DNA of 64,000 nucleotides from Glaciimonas sp. CA11.2 (GCF_034314045.1 NZ_JAVIWL010000001.1:1736001-1800000), one strand, 5' to 3'. Shown: positions 39,187-52,259, counted from the stretch's first letter. The notes: generated from the letters alone by a model not told the origin. Numbers and translations: made by a program.

Positions 39187-39522
39187 GATTTTTGAATTTG
39201 ATGGGAAGAGCAGGTGGATTCGTCGCTCACTGCGGGGCCAGCGACTGATTTTAATGTCATGACCCGACGACAACAGCACACGCACAAGTTAATCTGTCTC
39301 GCGGTGTCAGGTCAGCTTCGCGTTCCCGCCCCTCATCTTGATCAGATTAACGTTGTGTATGTAATGCGAGGTGGGCTAAATATCGACCATCCAACGCAAG
39401 TCATATCACGATTGGCACCCGGCGATGCTGTTTTGCTGACGACACAAGACGACGAACTCATCCTTTCTGCTACGGACGCAGAGGTGATGTTGGTGAGCAT
39501 TGGAAAAGCGGCGGAACTATAG
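39187..39522 (+). pseudogene. C-terminal remnant of a HutD-family protein joined to the ATPase gene by deletion
   Basis: The sequence FEFDGKSR, then [19 protein letters not shown], resembles the middle of HutD proteins (pattern F-x-G-D/E-x-x-V-x-x-x-L-x-x-GPT-x-DFNVM-x-RR, from memory). The rest to residue 102 has the HutD C-terminal strands, GDAVLLTTQDDELILSATDAEVMLVSI. The first 90 or so residues of a normal HutD are missing, replaced by the end of the ATPase sequence. A base is also lost between GKSR and VDSS. A GTG at 39214 could start a 102-residue product, but it would lack half the cupin barrel. Confidence 0.6.
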
Positions 39523-39556
39523 TCCAGGAAGCGAGATTTACGGCAACCTTGAACAA

Positions 39557-40954
39557 TTACTTACCAATACAAAATCGTGAAAAAATAACGCCTAACAAAT
39601 CGTCAGGCGTGAAGGCGCCGGTGATACTGTTCAGTTTATCTTGTGCCAATCGCAACTCTTCGGCAAATAAATCCAGCGATTGATCACTGACAGCGTTGTC
39701 TAAAGTAGCGTGTTCCGAGGCGAACTTCAGATGTTCGCGGGCGGCTTTGAGCGCGATCAGGTGGCGCTCGCGGGCTAGATAGCGCGACTCGCCGGTTTGT
39801 TGCCAGCCAGCAATGCGAAGTAGTTCTATGCGCAGCAGATCCATGCCCAGATTATCTGTTGCAGAGAGGTAAATGTGCGTTGTATCGCCCATCAGATCGA
39901 CTGCCGGACGATGTCCCGACTCATCGATTTTGTTCCAGATTCGAATCACAGGTACGGCCTGAGGAAAACGCGCGACAATTCGCTCGTCAGCCAAAGCCGG
40001 GCCGTGATTGGCGTCCAGCATATGCAGAATGACATCGGCTTTTTCGACCGCCGTCCAGGTACGTTCGATACCAATGCGCTCGACTTCATCGTTGGCCTCT
40101 TCTGCATCACGGATACCGGCGGTATCGATAATGTTGAGCGGTATGCCTTCGAGTTGGATGGTTTCTGTCACCTTATCGCGCGTGGTTCCGGCGATTGGTG
40201 TGACGATGGCCACGTCCGAGCCAGCCAACGCGTTGAGTAGTGATGACTTACCCACGTTAGGCTGACCCGCCAGCACGATATTCAACCCATCGCGCAGCAA
40301 TGCGCCTTGGGCGGCCTGACTGAAGACATTATCAAGCGTGCTACGGATATTTTCTAACTGGCCGCGTGCATTGGATTTTTCGAGGAAATCGATTTCTTCT
40401 TCAGGAAAATCGAGCGTCGCTTCGACCAACATTCGCAGGTTGATAACCTGCTCCACCAGACTATGAATGACTTTGGAAAAAGCACCAGAGAGCGATTCGG
40501 ATGCCGATTTGGCCGCCGCTTCTGTGGATGCTTCGATCAGGTCGGCAACAGCTTCTGCCTGCGCTAAATCAAGCTTATCGTTCAGAAAGGCGCGTTGTGT
40601 AAATTCGCCCGGTTCCGCCATGCGCAGATCAATTTCCTGGCCCGCTTCGAGGCAACGCGCCAGCAACATCTGCATCACGACCGGTCCGCCGTGACCTTGC
40701 AATTCCAGCACGTCTTCGCCGGTATAAGAGTGTGGCGCTTTAAAATAGATCGCCAGCCCTTGATCAATAATACCGCCTTCGGCATTTTTGAATGGTAGAT
40801 AGGTGGCGTGACGTGGCATCAATTGGGCTTCGTCCACGCCGCAGACGGCTTGTATGATTGTGCCCAATTGTTTGCCGGAGATGCGGACGACGCCGATACC
40901 ACCGCGGCCAGGGGCGGTAGCAATTGCAGCGATAGGAGAGGAATTTAGTGACAT
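39557..40954 (-). CDS. mnmE: tRNA modification GTPase MnmE
   Basis: MnmE (TrmE) is the GTPase partner of MnmG. The protein is 465 residues from ATG at 40954, chosen because [26 protein letters not shown] is the standard start. The frame extends upstream without support. The N-terminal folate-binding domain, the G domain (G1 [12 protein letters not shown]2 with GTTRD, G3 DTAGIRD, G4 NKID) and the C-terminal CIGK with the conserved cysteine (FSRFCIGK) are all visible. It is on the minus strand after yidC, but separated by a strong terminator, so it probably has its own promoter or depends on readthrough. Confidence 0.97.
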   Translation of the reverse strand: MSLNSSPIAAIATAPGRGGIGVVRISGKQLGTIIQAVCGVDEAQLMPRHATYLPFKNAEGGIIDQGLAIYFKAPHSYTGEDVLELQGHGGPVVMQMLLARCLEAGQEIDLRMAEPGEFTQRAFLNDKLDLAQAEAVADLIEASTEAAAKSASESLSGAFSKVIHSLVEQVINLRMLVEATLDFPEEEIDFLEKSNARGQLENIRSTLDNVFSQAAQGALLRDGLNIVLAGQPNVGKSSLLNALAGSDVAIVTPIAGTTRDKVTETIQLEGIPLNIIDTAGIRDAEEANDEVERIGIERTWTAVEKADVILHMLDANHGPALADERIVARFPQAVPVIRIWNKIDESGHRPAVDLMGDTTHIYLSATDNLGMDLLRIELLRIAGWQQTGESRYLARERHLIALKAAREHLKFASEHATLDNAVSDQSLDLFAEELRLAQDKLNSITGAFTPDDLLGVIFSRFCIGK

Positions 40955-41001
40955 TGATGGATTGTACGTTTGATACTTGGCCGATAGTGGTTCGCAGAAA
41001 C

Positions 41002-41037
41002 AAAAAAGCCCGTGAATCAATATTCACGGGCTTTTTT
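41002..41037 (-). terminator. Strong rho-independent terminator between yidC and mnmE
   Basis: AAAAAAGCCCGTGAAT-CAAT-ATTCACGGGCTTTTTT is a perfect 16-bp inverted repeat with a 4-base loop, a GC core and A/T tails. It would work on either strand. It follows the yidC stop by about 50 bp on the minus strand. Confidence 0.93.
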
Positions 41038-41085
41038 ACGACAGTGTGTCGCTAACAATCATGCTCAGCGTACCGCTGCTTTGGT

Positions 41086-42774
41086 TTAGCTCTTGCTTTC
41101 CATGTTTTTGGTAATCACCCATTGCTGCGCAATTGACAGCACATTGTTGGTGATCCAGTAGAGCACCAGACCCGATGGGAAGAAGAAGAACATAACCGAG
41201 AAAATCAGCGGCATGAACATCATCACTTTAGCTTGCATTGGATCAGGCGGTTTCGGATTCAGCTTGGTTTGGATGAACATGGAAATGGCCATCACAACCG
41301 GCAAAATGTAGAAAGGATCTGGTGCAGCCAAATCATGAATCCAGCCGAGCCACGGCGCATTTCGCATTTCCACACTGGCGAGCAATACCCAATATAGAGA
41401 AATGAATACCGGAATCTGAATCACGATCGGGAGACAGCCGCCGAGTGGATTGATCTTCTCGGTTTTATACAACTGCATCATTTCCTGATTCATTTTTTGC
41501 GGCTCGCCTTTATGACGTTCGCGGATGGCCGTCATTTTCGGCGTGACTTTTTTCATTTTTGCCATACTGCGATAACTTGCCGCCGACAGCGGGAAGAACA
41601 ATAGCTTGATCATGATTGTCAACGCGATAATGGTCCAACCCCAATTGCCCAGGACTTTATGGATCTTCGTCATCAACCAGAAAATCGGTTTAGCGATGAT
41701 CGTCAGCCAGCCATAGTCTTTCACCAGTTCCAGGCCTGGGGCAGTGGCCTCAAGCACAGCCGATTCTTCAGGTCCGGAGAACAAGCGTGAATCCATGGTG
41801 ACGCTGGCACCCGGTGCAATCGTGCCGAGTGGCAGAACGTTACCAATTGCATACAGATTCGTAGCAACTTTTTTGGTGAAAATTTCGCGTGGTGCGTTTT
41901 CTGGTGGAATAAATGCTGAAACAAAATAGTGCTGCATGATAGCGAACCAGCCGTCGTTAGACTTGGTTGCATGCTCTGCTTTCTTCTCCTCTATCTTTTC
42001 GAAAGCAAATTTCTGAAACTTGTTCGCTTCGGTATAGACTGCCGCACCAGTGAAGGTGTTGACGAAGCGTTGCTCGCCCTCGGGCTTGTTACCGTCACGT
42101 ACCAATTGCAGATACAACGAAGGCGTGATTGCTGCAGTGCTTTCGTTGGTGATCGTGTGTTTCACATCAATCGCATAATCGCCGCGTTTAAATGTAAAGG
42201 TTTTTGTCAGCTTGACGCCACCCTGCGTGGACTCCAGCACCAGTTGAACCTGGTTACCATTATCCAACGACCGGGCACCGGGCAAAGCAACAAAAGTTGA
42301 TTTGTGGTTGGGGAAGTTGCCACCGATTAAACCAGTGTCGGCCAGGTAAGTGCGCGTAGGGCTTGAATCGAACAACACTAGATTCTTGGTAGGATCAACC
42401 GTGTCGCGTTGTTTGAGCAACTCGAGGCGCTTTAATTGACCACCAATTGTGTCGATTTCGGCTTTGACAACATCGGTAGTGATGGTGATCGTTTCGCCTT
42501 TTGAAGCGGCTGCCGTATCAGGCACAGCGCTAGCTGGTGAAGCGGTTCCGGCAACACCGGCAGTTTGTGGCACGTCATTGCCAGCCGCGCCAGGAGTCGT
42601 TGCACCAGCAACCGGTGTGGAGCCGGCAGCACCGGCAGCGCCCGCAGCAGGTGCTGTCGGATTCGCGTTCGGAAAAAACATTGACGCGTTGCCATTATGA
42701 CGTTGCCAGTTATCCCAAAGGAACAGCAGCGACAGGGAAAATACAACCCACAGGACGGTACGTTTGATATCCAT
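41086..42774 (-). CDS. yidC: Membrane protein insertase YidC
   Basis: YidC inserts proteins into the inner membrane, alone or with Sec. This 562-residue protein has the gram-negative layout. The N-terminal membrane anchor ([22 protein letters not shown]) is followed by a low-complexity Ala/Pro/Gly linker and the periplasmic beta domain. The conserved core comes last: [54 protein letters not shown], the coiled-coil and [24 protein letters not shown]. The arginine in SAASYRSM is in the expected place. It is downstream of rpmH, rnpA and yidD in the standard order. Confidence 0.97.
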   Translation of the reverse strand: MDIKRTVLWVVFSLSLLFLWDNWQRHNGNASMFFPNANPTAPAAGAAGAAGSTPVAGATTPGAAGNDVPQTAGVAGTASPASAVPDTAAASKGETITITTDVVKAEIDTIGGQLKRLELLKQRDTVDPTKNLVLFDSSPTRTYLADTGLIGGNFPNHKSTFVALPGARSLDNGNQVQLVLESTQGGVKLTKTFTFKRGDYAIDVKHTITNESTAAITPSLYLQLVRDGNKPEGEQRFVNTFTGAAVYTEANKFQKFAFEKIEEKKAEHATKSNDGWFAIMQHYFVSAFIPPENAPREIFTKKVATNLYAIGNVLPLGTIAPGASVTMDSRLFSGPEESAVLEATAPGLELVKDYGWLTIIAKPIFWLMTKIHKVLGNWGWTIIALTIMIKLLFFPLSAASYRSMAKMKKVTPKMTAIRERHKGEPQKMNQEMMQLYKTEKINPLGGCLPIVIQIPVFISLYWVLLASVEMRNAPWLGWIHDLAAPDPFYILPVVMAISMFIQTKLNPKPPDPMQAKVMMFMPLIFSVMFFFFPSGLVLYWITNNVLSIAQQWVITKNMESKS

Positions 42775-42793
42775 AAGAGTAGTTCTCTAAGAT

Positions 42794-43093
42794 TCAGGAA
42801 TGGCTGCATCCGCATGGTCGTTCAGCGGAAGTTGCAGAGGGTTTGGCAGAGGATGCACAGGATGCGGCGGACGCAGACGGAGAGGATGGTACCGGATCGA
42901 TTCCACCAGCGTGCCATGGATGACATTTTCCCAGCCGACAGGCGGCCAGAATGCTGCCCTTTAAGGCACCATGTGTACGAATTGCTTCGGCAGCGTAATC
43001 GGAACAGCTTGGATAAAAACGACAGTTCTGGCCCAAAAATGGGCTTATTCCCAATTTGTAACATCGCAACAGGAACAGTAAAGTCGCTTTCAT
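42794..43093 (-). CDS. yidD: Membrane protein insertion efficiency factor YidD
   Basis: Small protein of 99 residues that assists YidC. Landmarks: [31 protein letters not shown] with the cysteine pattern C-x-x-x-PSCS, then [24 protein letters not shown]. The ATG at 43093 gives the standard start [14 protein letters not shown]; the frame is open further upstream. The C-terminus has a serine/alanine/cysteine-rich tail. It lies between rnpA and yidC, 19 bp before yidC. Confidence 0.93.
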   Translation of the reverse strand: MKATLLFLLRCYKLGISPFLGQNCRFYPSCSDYAAEAIRTHGALKGSILAACRLGKCHPWHAGGIDPVPSSPSASAASCASSAKPSATSAERPCGCSHS

Positions 43094-43192
43094 GATTGCT
43101 TTCCGCATCTCTTTCGGCATCTTATTTTGTAGCACTTTTGAATCTTAAGATGCGCATCGCGTGCCCATCGTCTGTCGTCCGTCGCCTATTTA

Positions 43193-43606
43193 TTAAGCGG
43201 CGGTGACAATACATTGTGAGGCGAATAATTTGACTAATTCGCTCCGCAACTCCCGCTTCAGATTTGCAGTCGTGGCAGGACCTGCTTTGGTGTTTACCGG
43301 TTTGGATAAACGCACAATACAGTCGATGGGCGGCAAAGATGTCAGGCGAAACAACTCACGCGTAACCCGTTTAACGGTGTTACGCGTAACAGCTCTCGGT
43401 GCCAGTCGTTTTGCGGCAACTACGCCTAATCGCGCCTTAGCATCAGGCAAGGGATTGACGCGTGTGTACAAAACAAAATGGGCAGTCCTATAGACTGGGC
43501 GCAAACGAAAAACGGATGAAAATTCATCCGTTTTAACGATGCGTCGGTCACGGGGAAAGCTCAGTATAGAACTCGATGAAGAGTTCTCTGAACGGTCGCC
43601 TGTCAC
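43193..43606 (-). CDS. rnpA: Ribonuclease P protein component
   Basis: RnpA binds the RNase P RNA and helps process tRNA 5' ends. The protein is 137 residues from GTG at 43606. Typical elements: the aromatic/basic start region FPRDRRIVKTDEFSSVFRLRPVYRTAHFVLYTR, LGVVAAKRLAPRAVTRNTVKRVTRELFR with the conserved RNxxKR signature, and a C-terminal helix ending ELRSELVKLF. The GTG gives a slightly long N-terminus rich in serine and has no clear ribosome site. A shorter start is possible, though coupling to rpmH (23 bp upstream) is normal. Confidence 0.94.
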   Translation of the reverse strand: MTGDRSENSSSSSILSFPRDRRIVKTDEFSSVFRLRPVYRTAHFVLYTRVNPLPDAKARLGVVAAKRLAPRAVTRNTVKRVTRELFRLTSLPPIDCIVRLSKPVNTKAGPATTANLKRELRSELVKLFASQCIVTAA

Positions 43607-43629
43607 GCAAGCTGCGCCGAGAATACGGC

Positions 43630-43764
43630 TTAAGCTGCTAGACGTTTGCGGCCTTTGGCGCGACGTGCATTCAGCACAGCGCGGCCGCCACGGGTTGCCA
43701 TACGTGCGCGGAAGCCGTGGGTACGTTTACGACGTACGACGGAAGGTTGGTAAGTACGTTTCAT
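43630..43764 (-). CDS. rpmH: 50S ribosomal protein L34
   Basis: L34, 44 residues, very basic: [20 protein letters not shown] followed by [20 protein letters not shown] and RLAA. This is the universal sequence of the family. It is first in the rpmH-rnpA-yidD-yidC series and diverges from dnaA across a 579-bp gap. Confidence 0.98.
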   Translation of the reverse strand: MKRTYQPSVVRRKRTHGFRARMATRGGRAVLNARRAKGRKRLAA

Positions 43765-44343
43765 TATGGTCTCGCTAATCAGCAGAAATAAATCGGAAAT
43801 CGGATCTTTACACTTTGCGCGTTGCCAGCCGTTCGAGCTGGTCCGAACCGAATTACTGTTTTAACGCAGTGTCGGAGCAGTCAATTCGAGCAGTTAAGTT
43901 TGCAATCTCGCAATTCAACGTGCGGTGAACCTTGGATTAGAACGCATTTTCTGCTTGTTTGTCAATCACTTAGCGTATTTTTGATGCGCAACGCGTTGAC
44001 CCGACAACGCAGAAAGTAAACGCCGTGCCTGTGGATAACTTTCCTCAGCAAGGGTAGAATAGAAGCTTATTGTGGCATGCGCTCTCTCTATTGGCGATAT
44101 TTCAGAACCCTATAATGGGCTGAATCTGACTTAATCACTCGCTTATTTACTGCGCGCTTAGTAAAAGCAGCCGTCGATAGAGCAAAAAGAGCCACACAGG
44201 AACCGACATTTACCAACGTAAATATTGGTTCGTATAGAACAGAAGTCCCGATCATGGTTGTGGCTAGGATCCAAAGCAGGTATTAAAAGGTCCGGCCTGG
44301 AGCGCAATGATCTTCCTTCCACATTCTTTCACTTAGACGATTC
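43765..44343. other. rpmH-dnaA divergent intergenic region
   Basis: This 579-bp gap between divergent rpmH and dnaA is the classical place for oriC or for dnaA and rpmH promoters. I find only one perfect DnaA box here (TGTGGATAA on the plus strand at 44030-44038, reverse of TTATCCACA) and no pronounced AT-rich stretch. That argues for a regulatory rather than origin role in this genome. No ORF or RNA gene was found. Confidence 0.6.
44030..44038 (-). promoter_or_regulatory. DnaA box upstream of dnaA
   Basis: A perfect TTATCCACA box on the minus strand, about 305 bp upstream of the dnaA start. Such single boxes commonly serve autoregulation of dnaA. Confidence 0.8.
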
Positions 44344-45765
44344 ATGGAAAATTTCTGGCAAAGTTGCTCCGCTCAGTTGGAGCAGGAGTTGACGCCTCAA
44401 CAATTTAGTGCGTGGATAAAACCGTTATCCCCGATTGATTATGAGGATGGCAAGCTACGTATCGCAGCGCCAAATCGATTTAAGCTTGATTGGGTCAAAA
44501 CACAATTCGCCAGTCGCATCACGACGTTGGCGGCAGAATTTTGGGAGGCGCCTATTGATGTTCAGTTCATGCTGGACCCGCGCACCAATGTTGCCCGCAA
44601 ACCAAGTGTTTCGACGATGCCGGTAGCGCTGGACGGTGCGCATCCGAATTCGTCGCCGACATTTGGACATGGTGGCAGCAGCAACCACTTTGATCGTATG
44701 CCTGAAGCGCAGGCAGAATCGAGCGCCGTCATAGCGCGTCGCGACCAATCGCGGATTAACACGGAGTTAAGTTTCGATAGTTTCGTAACCGGCAAAGCCA
44801 ATCAGCTGGCCCGTGCCGCAGCGATCCAGGTGGCGAATAATCCGGGTGTTTCCTATAATCCATTGTTTTTATATGGTGGTGTCGGTCTTGGTAAAACGCA
44901 TCTGATTCATGCGATCGGCAACCAGCTTCTAGCGGATAATCCCTCGTCCAAGATTCGCTACATCCACGCTGAGCAATACGTTCGCGACGTAGTGACCGCT
45001 TACCAACGTAAGGGTTTTGACGACTTCAAGCGTTACTATCATTCTCTCGATTTGTTGTTGATTGATGATATTCAATTCTTCGGCGGCAAGAGTCGCACGC
45101 AGGAAGAATTCTTTTACGCCTTCGAAGCATTGATTGCAGCAAAGAAACAAATCATTATCACCAGTGATACCTACCCAAAAGAAATCACAGGCATGGATGA
45201 TCGCTTGATTTCGCGCTTTGACTCCGGTTTGACGGTAGCCATTGAGCCACCGGAATTAGAAATGCGTGTCGCTATCTTGCTTAAGAAGGCGGCATCTGAA
45301 GGCGTTACCTTCTCGGATGACGTTGCTTTTTTTGTTGCAAAACATCTGCGCTCAAACGTCCGTGAACTAGAGGGAGCGCTGCGCAAGATTTTGGCGTACT
45401 CACGTTTTCATGGCAAAGACATCACCATTGACATCGTCAAAGACGCGTTGAAAGACTTGCTTTCCGTACAAAATCGCCAAATTTCTGTCGAAAATATTCA
45501 AAAGACGGTCGCGGATTTCTTTAACATCAAGGTCGCCGACATGTATTCCAAAAAGCGCCCTGCGAACATTGCGCGGCCACGTCAGATTGCAATGTATCTG
45601 GCAAAAGAGCTTACGCAAAAAAGTTTGCCAGAAATTGGCGAACTTTTCGGTGGCCGGGATCACACCACTGTATTGCACGCCGTACGCAAAATCGCCGGCG
45701 ACCGGACCAAAAATCCCGAATGCAACCACGAACTGCACGTTTTAGAGCAAACCTTAAAAGGTTAG
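44344..45765 (+). CDS. dnaA: Chromosomal replication initiator protein DnaA
   Basis: DnaA initiates replication by binding DnaA boxes and melting oriC. The protein is 473 residues. Domain I (about 1-90, [25 protein letters not shown]) is followed by a variable linker. The AAA+ domain III has Walker [18 protein letters not shown] and Walker [25 protein letters not shown], then sensor I and [11 protein letters not shown]-terminal domain IV has the helix-turn-helix with the signature [20 protein letters not shown]. Everything expected is present. dnaN follows on the same strand after a 366-bp gap. Confidence 0.99.
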   Translation: MENFWQSCSAQLEQELTPQQFSAWIKPLSPIDYEDGKLRIAAPNRFKLDWVKTQFASRITTLAAEFWEAPIDVQFMLDPRTNVARKPSVSTMPVALDGAHPNSSPTFGHGGSSNHFDRMPEAQAESSAVIARRDQSRINTELSFDSFVTGKANQLARAAAIQVANNPGVSYNPLFLYGGVGLGKTHLIHAIGNQLLADNPSSKIRYIHAEQYVRDVVTAYQRKGFDDFKRYYHSLDLLLIDDIQFFGGKSRTQEEFFYAFEALIAAKKQIIITSDTYPKEITGMDDRLISRFDSGLTVAIEPPELEMRVAILLKKAASEGVTFSDDVAFFVAKHLRSNVRELEGALRKILAYSRFHGKDITIDIVKDALKDLLSVQNRQISVENIQKTVADFFNIKVADMYSKKRPANIARPRQIAMYLAKELTQKSLPEIGELFGGRDHTTVLHAVRKIAGDRTKNPECNHELHVLEQTLKG

Positions 45766-46131
45766 GGCTACGAATAATGATGCAGTTGGCGAGTTATCCA
45801 CATTTGTGCCTTTCAGCCTGTGGATAACCTGGAGATTAGTGATGGTAGAGTCCGCGCAAGTGTGGTTTTTTTACAGTGCGAAATACTGCTCCAATCTCAT
45901 TGAAAAAATGCAAAAGTGCGATTTTAAATCGATAAGTGTGGGTGAATTTCCTGTCGGAAACGTAAAATAGCACCATAAACCGGATGATAATGTACAAGTC
46001 TCCGATACTTTTCTTATTGATGTCATTCATAAGTAGTCGAAGTAAGTTACATTGTTAGGTTGGTTCAAGGCCACTCAGAATGGTTAAAATGAAGCGATAT
46101 TTGTTGAATTTTAGATAATAAGGATATAGCT
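45766..46131. other. dnaA-dnaN intergenic region with two inverted DnaA boxes
   Basis: This 366-bp gap holds two perfect DnaA boxes in opposite orientation (45794-45802 and 45819-45827), then AT-rich sequence up to the dnaN start. No ORF is accepted. It could be a minor origin element, a DnaA-responsive promoter of dnaN, or both. Confidence 0.6.
45794..45827. promoter_or_regulatory. Inverted pair of DnaA boxes
   Basis: TTATCCACA (45794) and TGTGGATAA (45819) face each other with a 16-bp spacer, 29 bp after the dnaA stop. Both match the strict consensus at all nine positions. Confidence 0.85.
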
Positions 46132-47238
46132 ATGCAATTGGTCAAAACTAACCGAGATACTCTTCTCCGGCCACTGCAGATCGTGAGTGGTATTGTCGAG
46201 CGTCGGCACACATTGCCGATTCTGGCCAATATCCTCATTCGCAAGGACGGCGAAAAAGTCTCTTTTCTGTCTACTGACATTGAAGTGCAAATTACGACCA
46301 ATGCAAATGTTGGCACTGGCTCAGAAGTTGTCGCAACGACTGTTGCTGCACGTAAACTTCTCGATATTCTGCGCGCATTGCCGGAGTCCGGTGAAGTCTC
46401 GCTGACACTGAGCAATAAGCGGATGACAGTGCAATCCGGCAAGTCCCGATTTGCATTGCAAACGTTGGCAGCTGAAGAGTTTCCGACCGTCGCCCAAGCT
46501 GAGCATTACAACGCCACCGTCACGTTGCCGCAAAAGACCTTGAAGCATCTCTTCAACATGGTCCATTTTTCGATGGCGCAGCAAGATATTCGGTATTACC
46601 TCAACGGTTTACTATTGGTGCTGGATGGCAATAATGTCATCGCTGTCGCCACCGACGGTCACCGTCTGGCGTTTTGCCAGGTCGCGACAGAGCAAGAGTT
46701 TGCCCGTCAGGAAGTCATCATTCCACGCAAAACCATCATTGAGTTGCAACGCCTGCTGGACGAAACCGATGAGCCGGTTCAGTTGGAAATCGCCAACAAT
46801 CAGGTCAAATTATCGTTCGCTGACATTGAGTTGATCTCGAAACTGGTTGAAGGTAAATTTCCTGACTACACCCGCGTGGTGCCAAAAGGTTATAAGAACG
46901 ATTTCACCATCGGCCGCGATCGTCTGCTGCGCTCGTTGCAACGCGCTGCAATTATGACCAGCGACAAGTTCAAGGGCGTGCGTTGGGTTGTCACACCAGG
47001 CAGTCTCAAAATCAGCTCAACCAATGCCGATCAGGAAGAGGCGATTGAAGAGCTAGAAATCGACTACGGCGGAGACAGTGTGGACATTGGTTTCAATGTC
47101 ACGTATTTGCTCGACGTATTGAACAATTTGAAGGGCGAGAACGTTAATATTGCCCTCGGTGACGCTAATTCATCCGCGCTGATCACTGTCCCGGAAAATG
47201 TTGATTTTAAGTATGTCGTGATGCCAATGCGGATTTAG
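46132..47238 (+). CDS. dnaN: DNA polymerase III beta subunit (sliding clamp)
   Basis: The ring-shaped clamp holding DNA polymerase III to DNA, 368 residues and therefore full length. It begins MQLVKTNRDTLLRPLQIVSGIVERRHTLPILANILI, contains the three clamp repeats (including QDIRYYLNGLLLVLDG and ATDGHRLAF), and ends with the universal YVVMPMRI. The ribosome site region AATAAGGATATAGCT precedes ATG. recF, which follows dnaN in many bacteria, is absent; gyrB is next. Confidence 0.99.
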   Translation: MQLVKTNRDTLLRPLQIVSGIVERRHTLPILANILIRKDGEKVSFLSTDIEVQITTNANVGTGSEVVATTVAARKLLDILRALPESGEVSLTLSNKRMTVQSGKSRFALQTLAAEEFPTVAQAEHYNATVTLPQKTLKHLFNMVHFSMAQQDIRYYLNGLLLVLDGNNVIAVATDGHRLAFCQVATEQEFARQEVIIPRKTIIELQRLLDETDEPVQLEIANNQVKLSFADIELISKLVEGKFPDYTRVVPKGYKNDFTIGRDRLLRSLQRAAIMTSDKFKGVRWVVTPGSLKISSTNADQEEAIEELEIDYGGDSVDIGFNVTYLLDVLNNLKGENVNIALGDANSSALITVPENVDFKYVVMPMRI

Positions 47239-49951
<2,713 letters not shown>

Positions 49952-50029
49952 TGTTGTCGGGTGACACGGAAAGTGAAATTTGTGCCAAGTAAGTGAAATA
50001 GTAGTGACACAGATAGTGAGAAAATCGTA

Positions 50030-50072
50030 AAAAGTGGAAAAACCAACCCAACAGGTTGGTTTTTCCACTTTT
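50030..50072. terminator. Strong bidirectional rho-independent terminator after gyrB
   Basis: AAAAGTGGAAAAACCAACC and GGTTGGTTTTTCCACTTTT form a perfect 19-bp stem around the 5-base loop CAACA. It lies about 80 bp after the gyrB stop codon. Confidence 0.92.
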
Positions 50073-50705
50073 GGAGTCTGATAGGTTCCCGTGATTCGAG
50101 TGAGTGACCGTTTGCGGTAGTTTGGCACCTTGGATTTGCCACAGAAGAGCGAAATTAAGCTCCGCCGAATGAGTTTGGCATACCATGATAGATGTGACGG
50201 TCAAGCCGCTTTTTTGCCTTGGGGGCCGCAGTCATCTCAGGAAATGTGCGCGGTACCAAATACGAATCCACCCGAACCAACATTGCGCTTATGGAACAGA
50301 CTGAACCAATATCAGCGGAATAGCGCTACCACTGGCGTATCGCGCTCGAATTAAAACTTCGAAAATCTAATGGAGACGCGTTCCAGGATTTCTTCTCCAA
50401 TGTAATGGCCCATTTGCGGATATAAACAGACGTATTGGCGCTGAAATCTCAGCAAAGACAGTTAAATGTGCGTTAGACGTTTTAACGGACGCTAGGCAAG
50501 TGACTCATCAGGGTGAGCGCCGCTGGCGCCGATATCAATCAAATATCGAAGGATCTAAAGGATATACGAGCGATTAATTTCCTTGCGCTAACTTTTCTAT
50601 GCTGCTCTACCTCTTGCAATCTACTGATAACATGACACTTTTATAAAGGACATGGCCGTACTGTGTCCTTTATGATTCGATAGTTTGTCCAATAGAAAGA
50701 AGCTG
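50073..50705. other. Non-coding stretch with possible decayed defence-gene fragments
   Basis: No intact ORF. One 30-codon piece at 50333-50425, ending at TAA, reads WRIALELKLRKSNGDAFQDF then FSNVMAHLRI. This recalls the N-terminus of defence-associated hypothetical proteins with an L-R-x-x-x-GDAFQDFF pattern (memory only). In another frame just after it, INRRIGAEISAKTVKCALDV and ERRWRRYQ look like a winged-helix piece. Both are too short to name securely. They precede a restriction-gene remnant, which supports a decayed island. Confidence 0.35.
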
Positions 50706-51250
50706 ATGGCCTACACAGACATCAACAGCGAGGACCGTCTGGTGCAAGCCACCTTTGCCGACCATCTGCAAAAAGTGCTCGGCTGGGATAGTGTTTGTGC
50801 GTGACCTGCGAACGGCGCTGACCAGGCTCAATCCACAACTGCCGCCCGATGCGATTAATGAGGCGGTTACTAAGCTCTCTCACCACGATTTTTCGCGCAC
50901 GTTGCTGCGGCATAATCAGGCATTTTACAAGTTAATACGGGATGGCGTGCCGGTGAGTTTCCGCTGGTACGCCATTATTCAAACACGATGAATTAACCAA
51001 GCGTATTTTTGGTGACTATGTTTCGCGATACGACTTCAAGCGCAGTGAAGAGGATGGTGCCACGGTCAAGTTAGTTTATGACAATCGTGGCGAGAAACTC
51101 GGGTTGGCGCGGCTAGACTTAAATGACAAGATCGCCGCCGTCGATCTCTGTTCCTTTGACCACGCTCAGGGCGCTGATCCGACGAAGATTTTTAGCGTAT
51201 CGTTAAATATTTTGAAGATCCCGCGTTCGCACCGAAAGAATACGCAGTCC
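50706..51250 (+). pseudogene. Remnant of a type I restriction enzyme R subunit (hsdR)
   Basis: From ATG at 50706 the sequence reads MAYTDINSEDRLVQATFADH followed by LQKVLGWDSV, the typical HsdR start, then stops. In the next frame VRDLRTALTRLNPQLPPDAI, then NEAVTKLSHHDFSRTLLRHN and LIRDGVPVSFR, continue the HsdR N-terminal domain. A segment that HsdR homologues normally have (with a YAWNEETFGP-type sequence) is missing between the two pieces. After another break, FGDYVSRYDFKRSEEDGATV and LVYDNRGEKLGLARLDLNDK resemble the HsdR mid-region, before decay. No hsdM or hsdS is nearby. This is a scar of a lost type I system. Confidence 0.72.
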
Positions 51251-51383
51251 AACCCACTACCGCGATATTCGCTCGAATGAGTCATAGCTCAACGAATCGA
51301 TCACTTCGGGAGGCACCTTCACTTACCGGGTACACTAAACAGTATTCCGCGCCCCAACTGCGCGATCTTATAAAGGCTATCTA

Positions 51384-52259
51384 ATGAGCAATGCAAATTT
51401 ATACATCCCACCCAAAGTTTGGTCCTGGGATCAGGAAAGCGGCGGCAAGTTTGCCAGCATCAACCGCCCTGTCGCTGGTGCCACGCACGACAAGGACCTG
51501 TCAGTGGGACGCCATCCGTTGCAGCTTTATTCGCTCGCCACACCCAATGGCGTCAAGGTGACGATCATGCTTGAAGAGTTGCTGGCCTTGGGCCACGCCG
51601 GTGCGGAATACGACGCCTGGCTGATTCGTATCAATGATGGTGATCAGTTCGGCAGTGGATTTGTTGGGGCTAACCCCAACTCCAAGATCCCGGCCCTGAT
51701 GGATCACAGTGGTGAAACACCGGTGCGGGTGTTTGAGTCCGGCGCCATTCTTCAGTATCTGGCCGAGAAGTTTGGTGCCTTCCTGCCCAGCAGCGGCGCG
51801 GCGCGGGCCGAATGCTTGTCCTGGCTATTCTGGCAAATGGGCAGTGCGCCTTTTTTAGGCGGAGGCTTTGGTCATTTTTATGCTTACGCACCTGAAAAGT
51901 TCGAGTACCCTATCAACCGCTACGCGATGGAAGTGAAACGTCAGCTTGATGTGTTGGATCGCCAACTGTCAGAGCACCGCTTCCTGACGGGCGACGACTA
52001 TACGATCGCTGATATGGCGGTATGGCCATGGTACGGCGCGCTGGTCAAAGGTCAACTTTACGAGGCCGGTGAGTTCCTCAGCGTGCATGCGTACAAGCAT
52101 GTATTGCGCTGGGCCGATGAGATTGCATTGCGTCCAGCTGTCGTGCGCGGACGCAAGGTTAACCGCGCGTGGGGCGAACCCTCCGACCAACTACTCGAGC
52201 GTCATGACGCCAGCGATTTCGACCTCCGCACTGAAGACAAGCTTGCCCCTTCCACCTAG
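51384..52259 (+). CDS. yghU: Glutathione-dependent disulfide-bond oxidoreductase, YghU type
   Basis: Protein of 291 residues of the YghU/Ure2p-like group of glutathione S-transferases, which reduce disulfides with glutathione. The N-terminal extension with PPKVWSWDQESGGKFASINRPVAG is typical of YghU. The thioredoxin-like domain follows, with HPLQLYSLATPNGVKVTIMLEELL, GANPNSKIPALMDHSG and VFESGAILQYLAEKFG. The helical domain includes FLTGDDYTIADMAVWPWYG. The start ATG at 51384 follows GGCTATCTA without a clear ribosome site. It sits just after the hsdR remnant and converges with the molybdoenzyme gene. Confidence 0.9.
   Translation: MSNANLYIPPKVWSWDQESGGKFASINRPVAGATHDKDLSVGRHPLQLYSLATPNGVKVTIMLEELLALGHAGAEYDAWLIRINDGDQFGSGFVGANPNSKIPALMDHSGETPVRVFESGAILQYLAEKFGAFLPSSGAARAECLSWLFWQMGSAPFLGGGFGHFYAYAPEKFEYPINRYAMEVKRQLDVLDRQLSEHRFLTGDDYTIADMAVWPWYGALVKGQLYEAGEFLSVHAYKHVLRWADEIALRPAVVRGRKVNRAWGEPSDQLLERHDASDFDLRTEDKLAPST

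Noticed and set aside
43765..44343. Classical oriC between rpmH and dnaA
   Set aside because: Only one DnaA box and no AT-rich melting region were found, so it is not listed as an origin, though it cannot be excluded.
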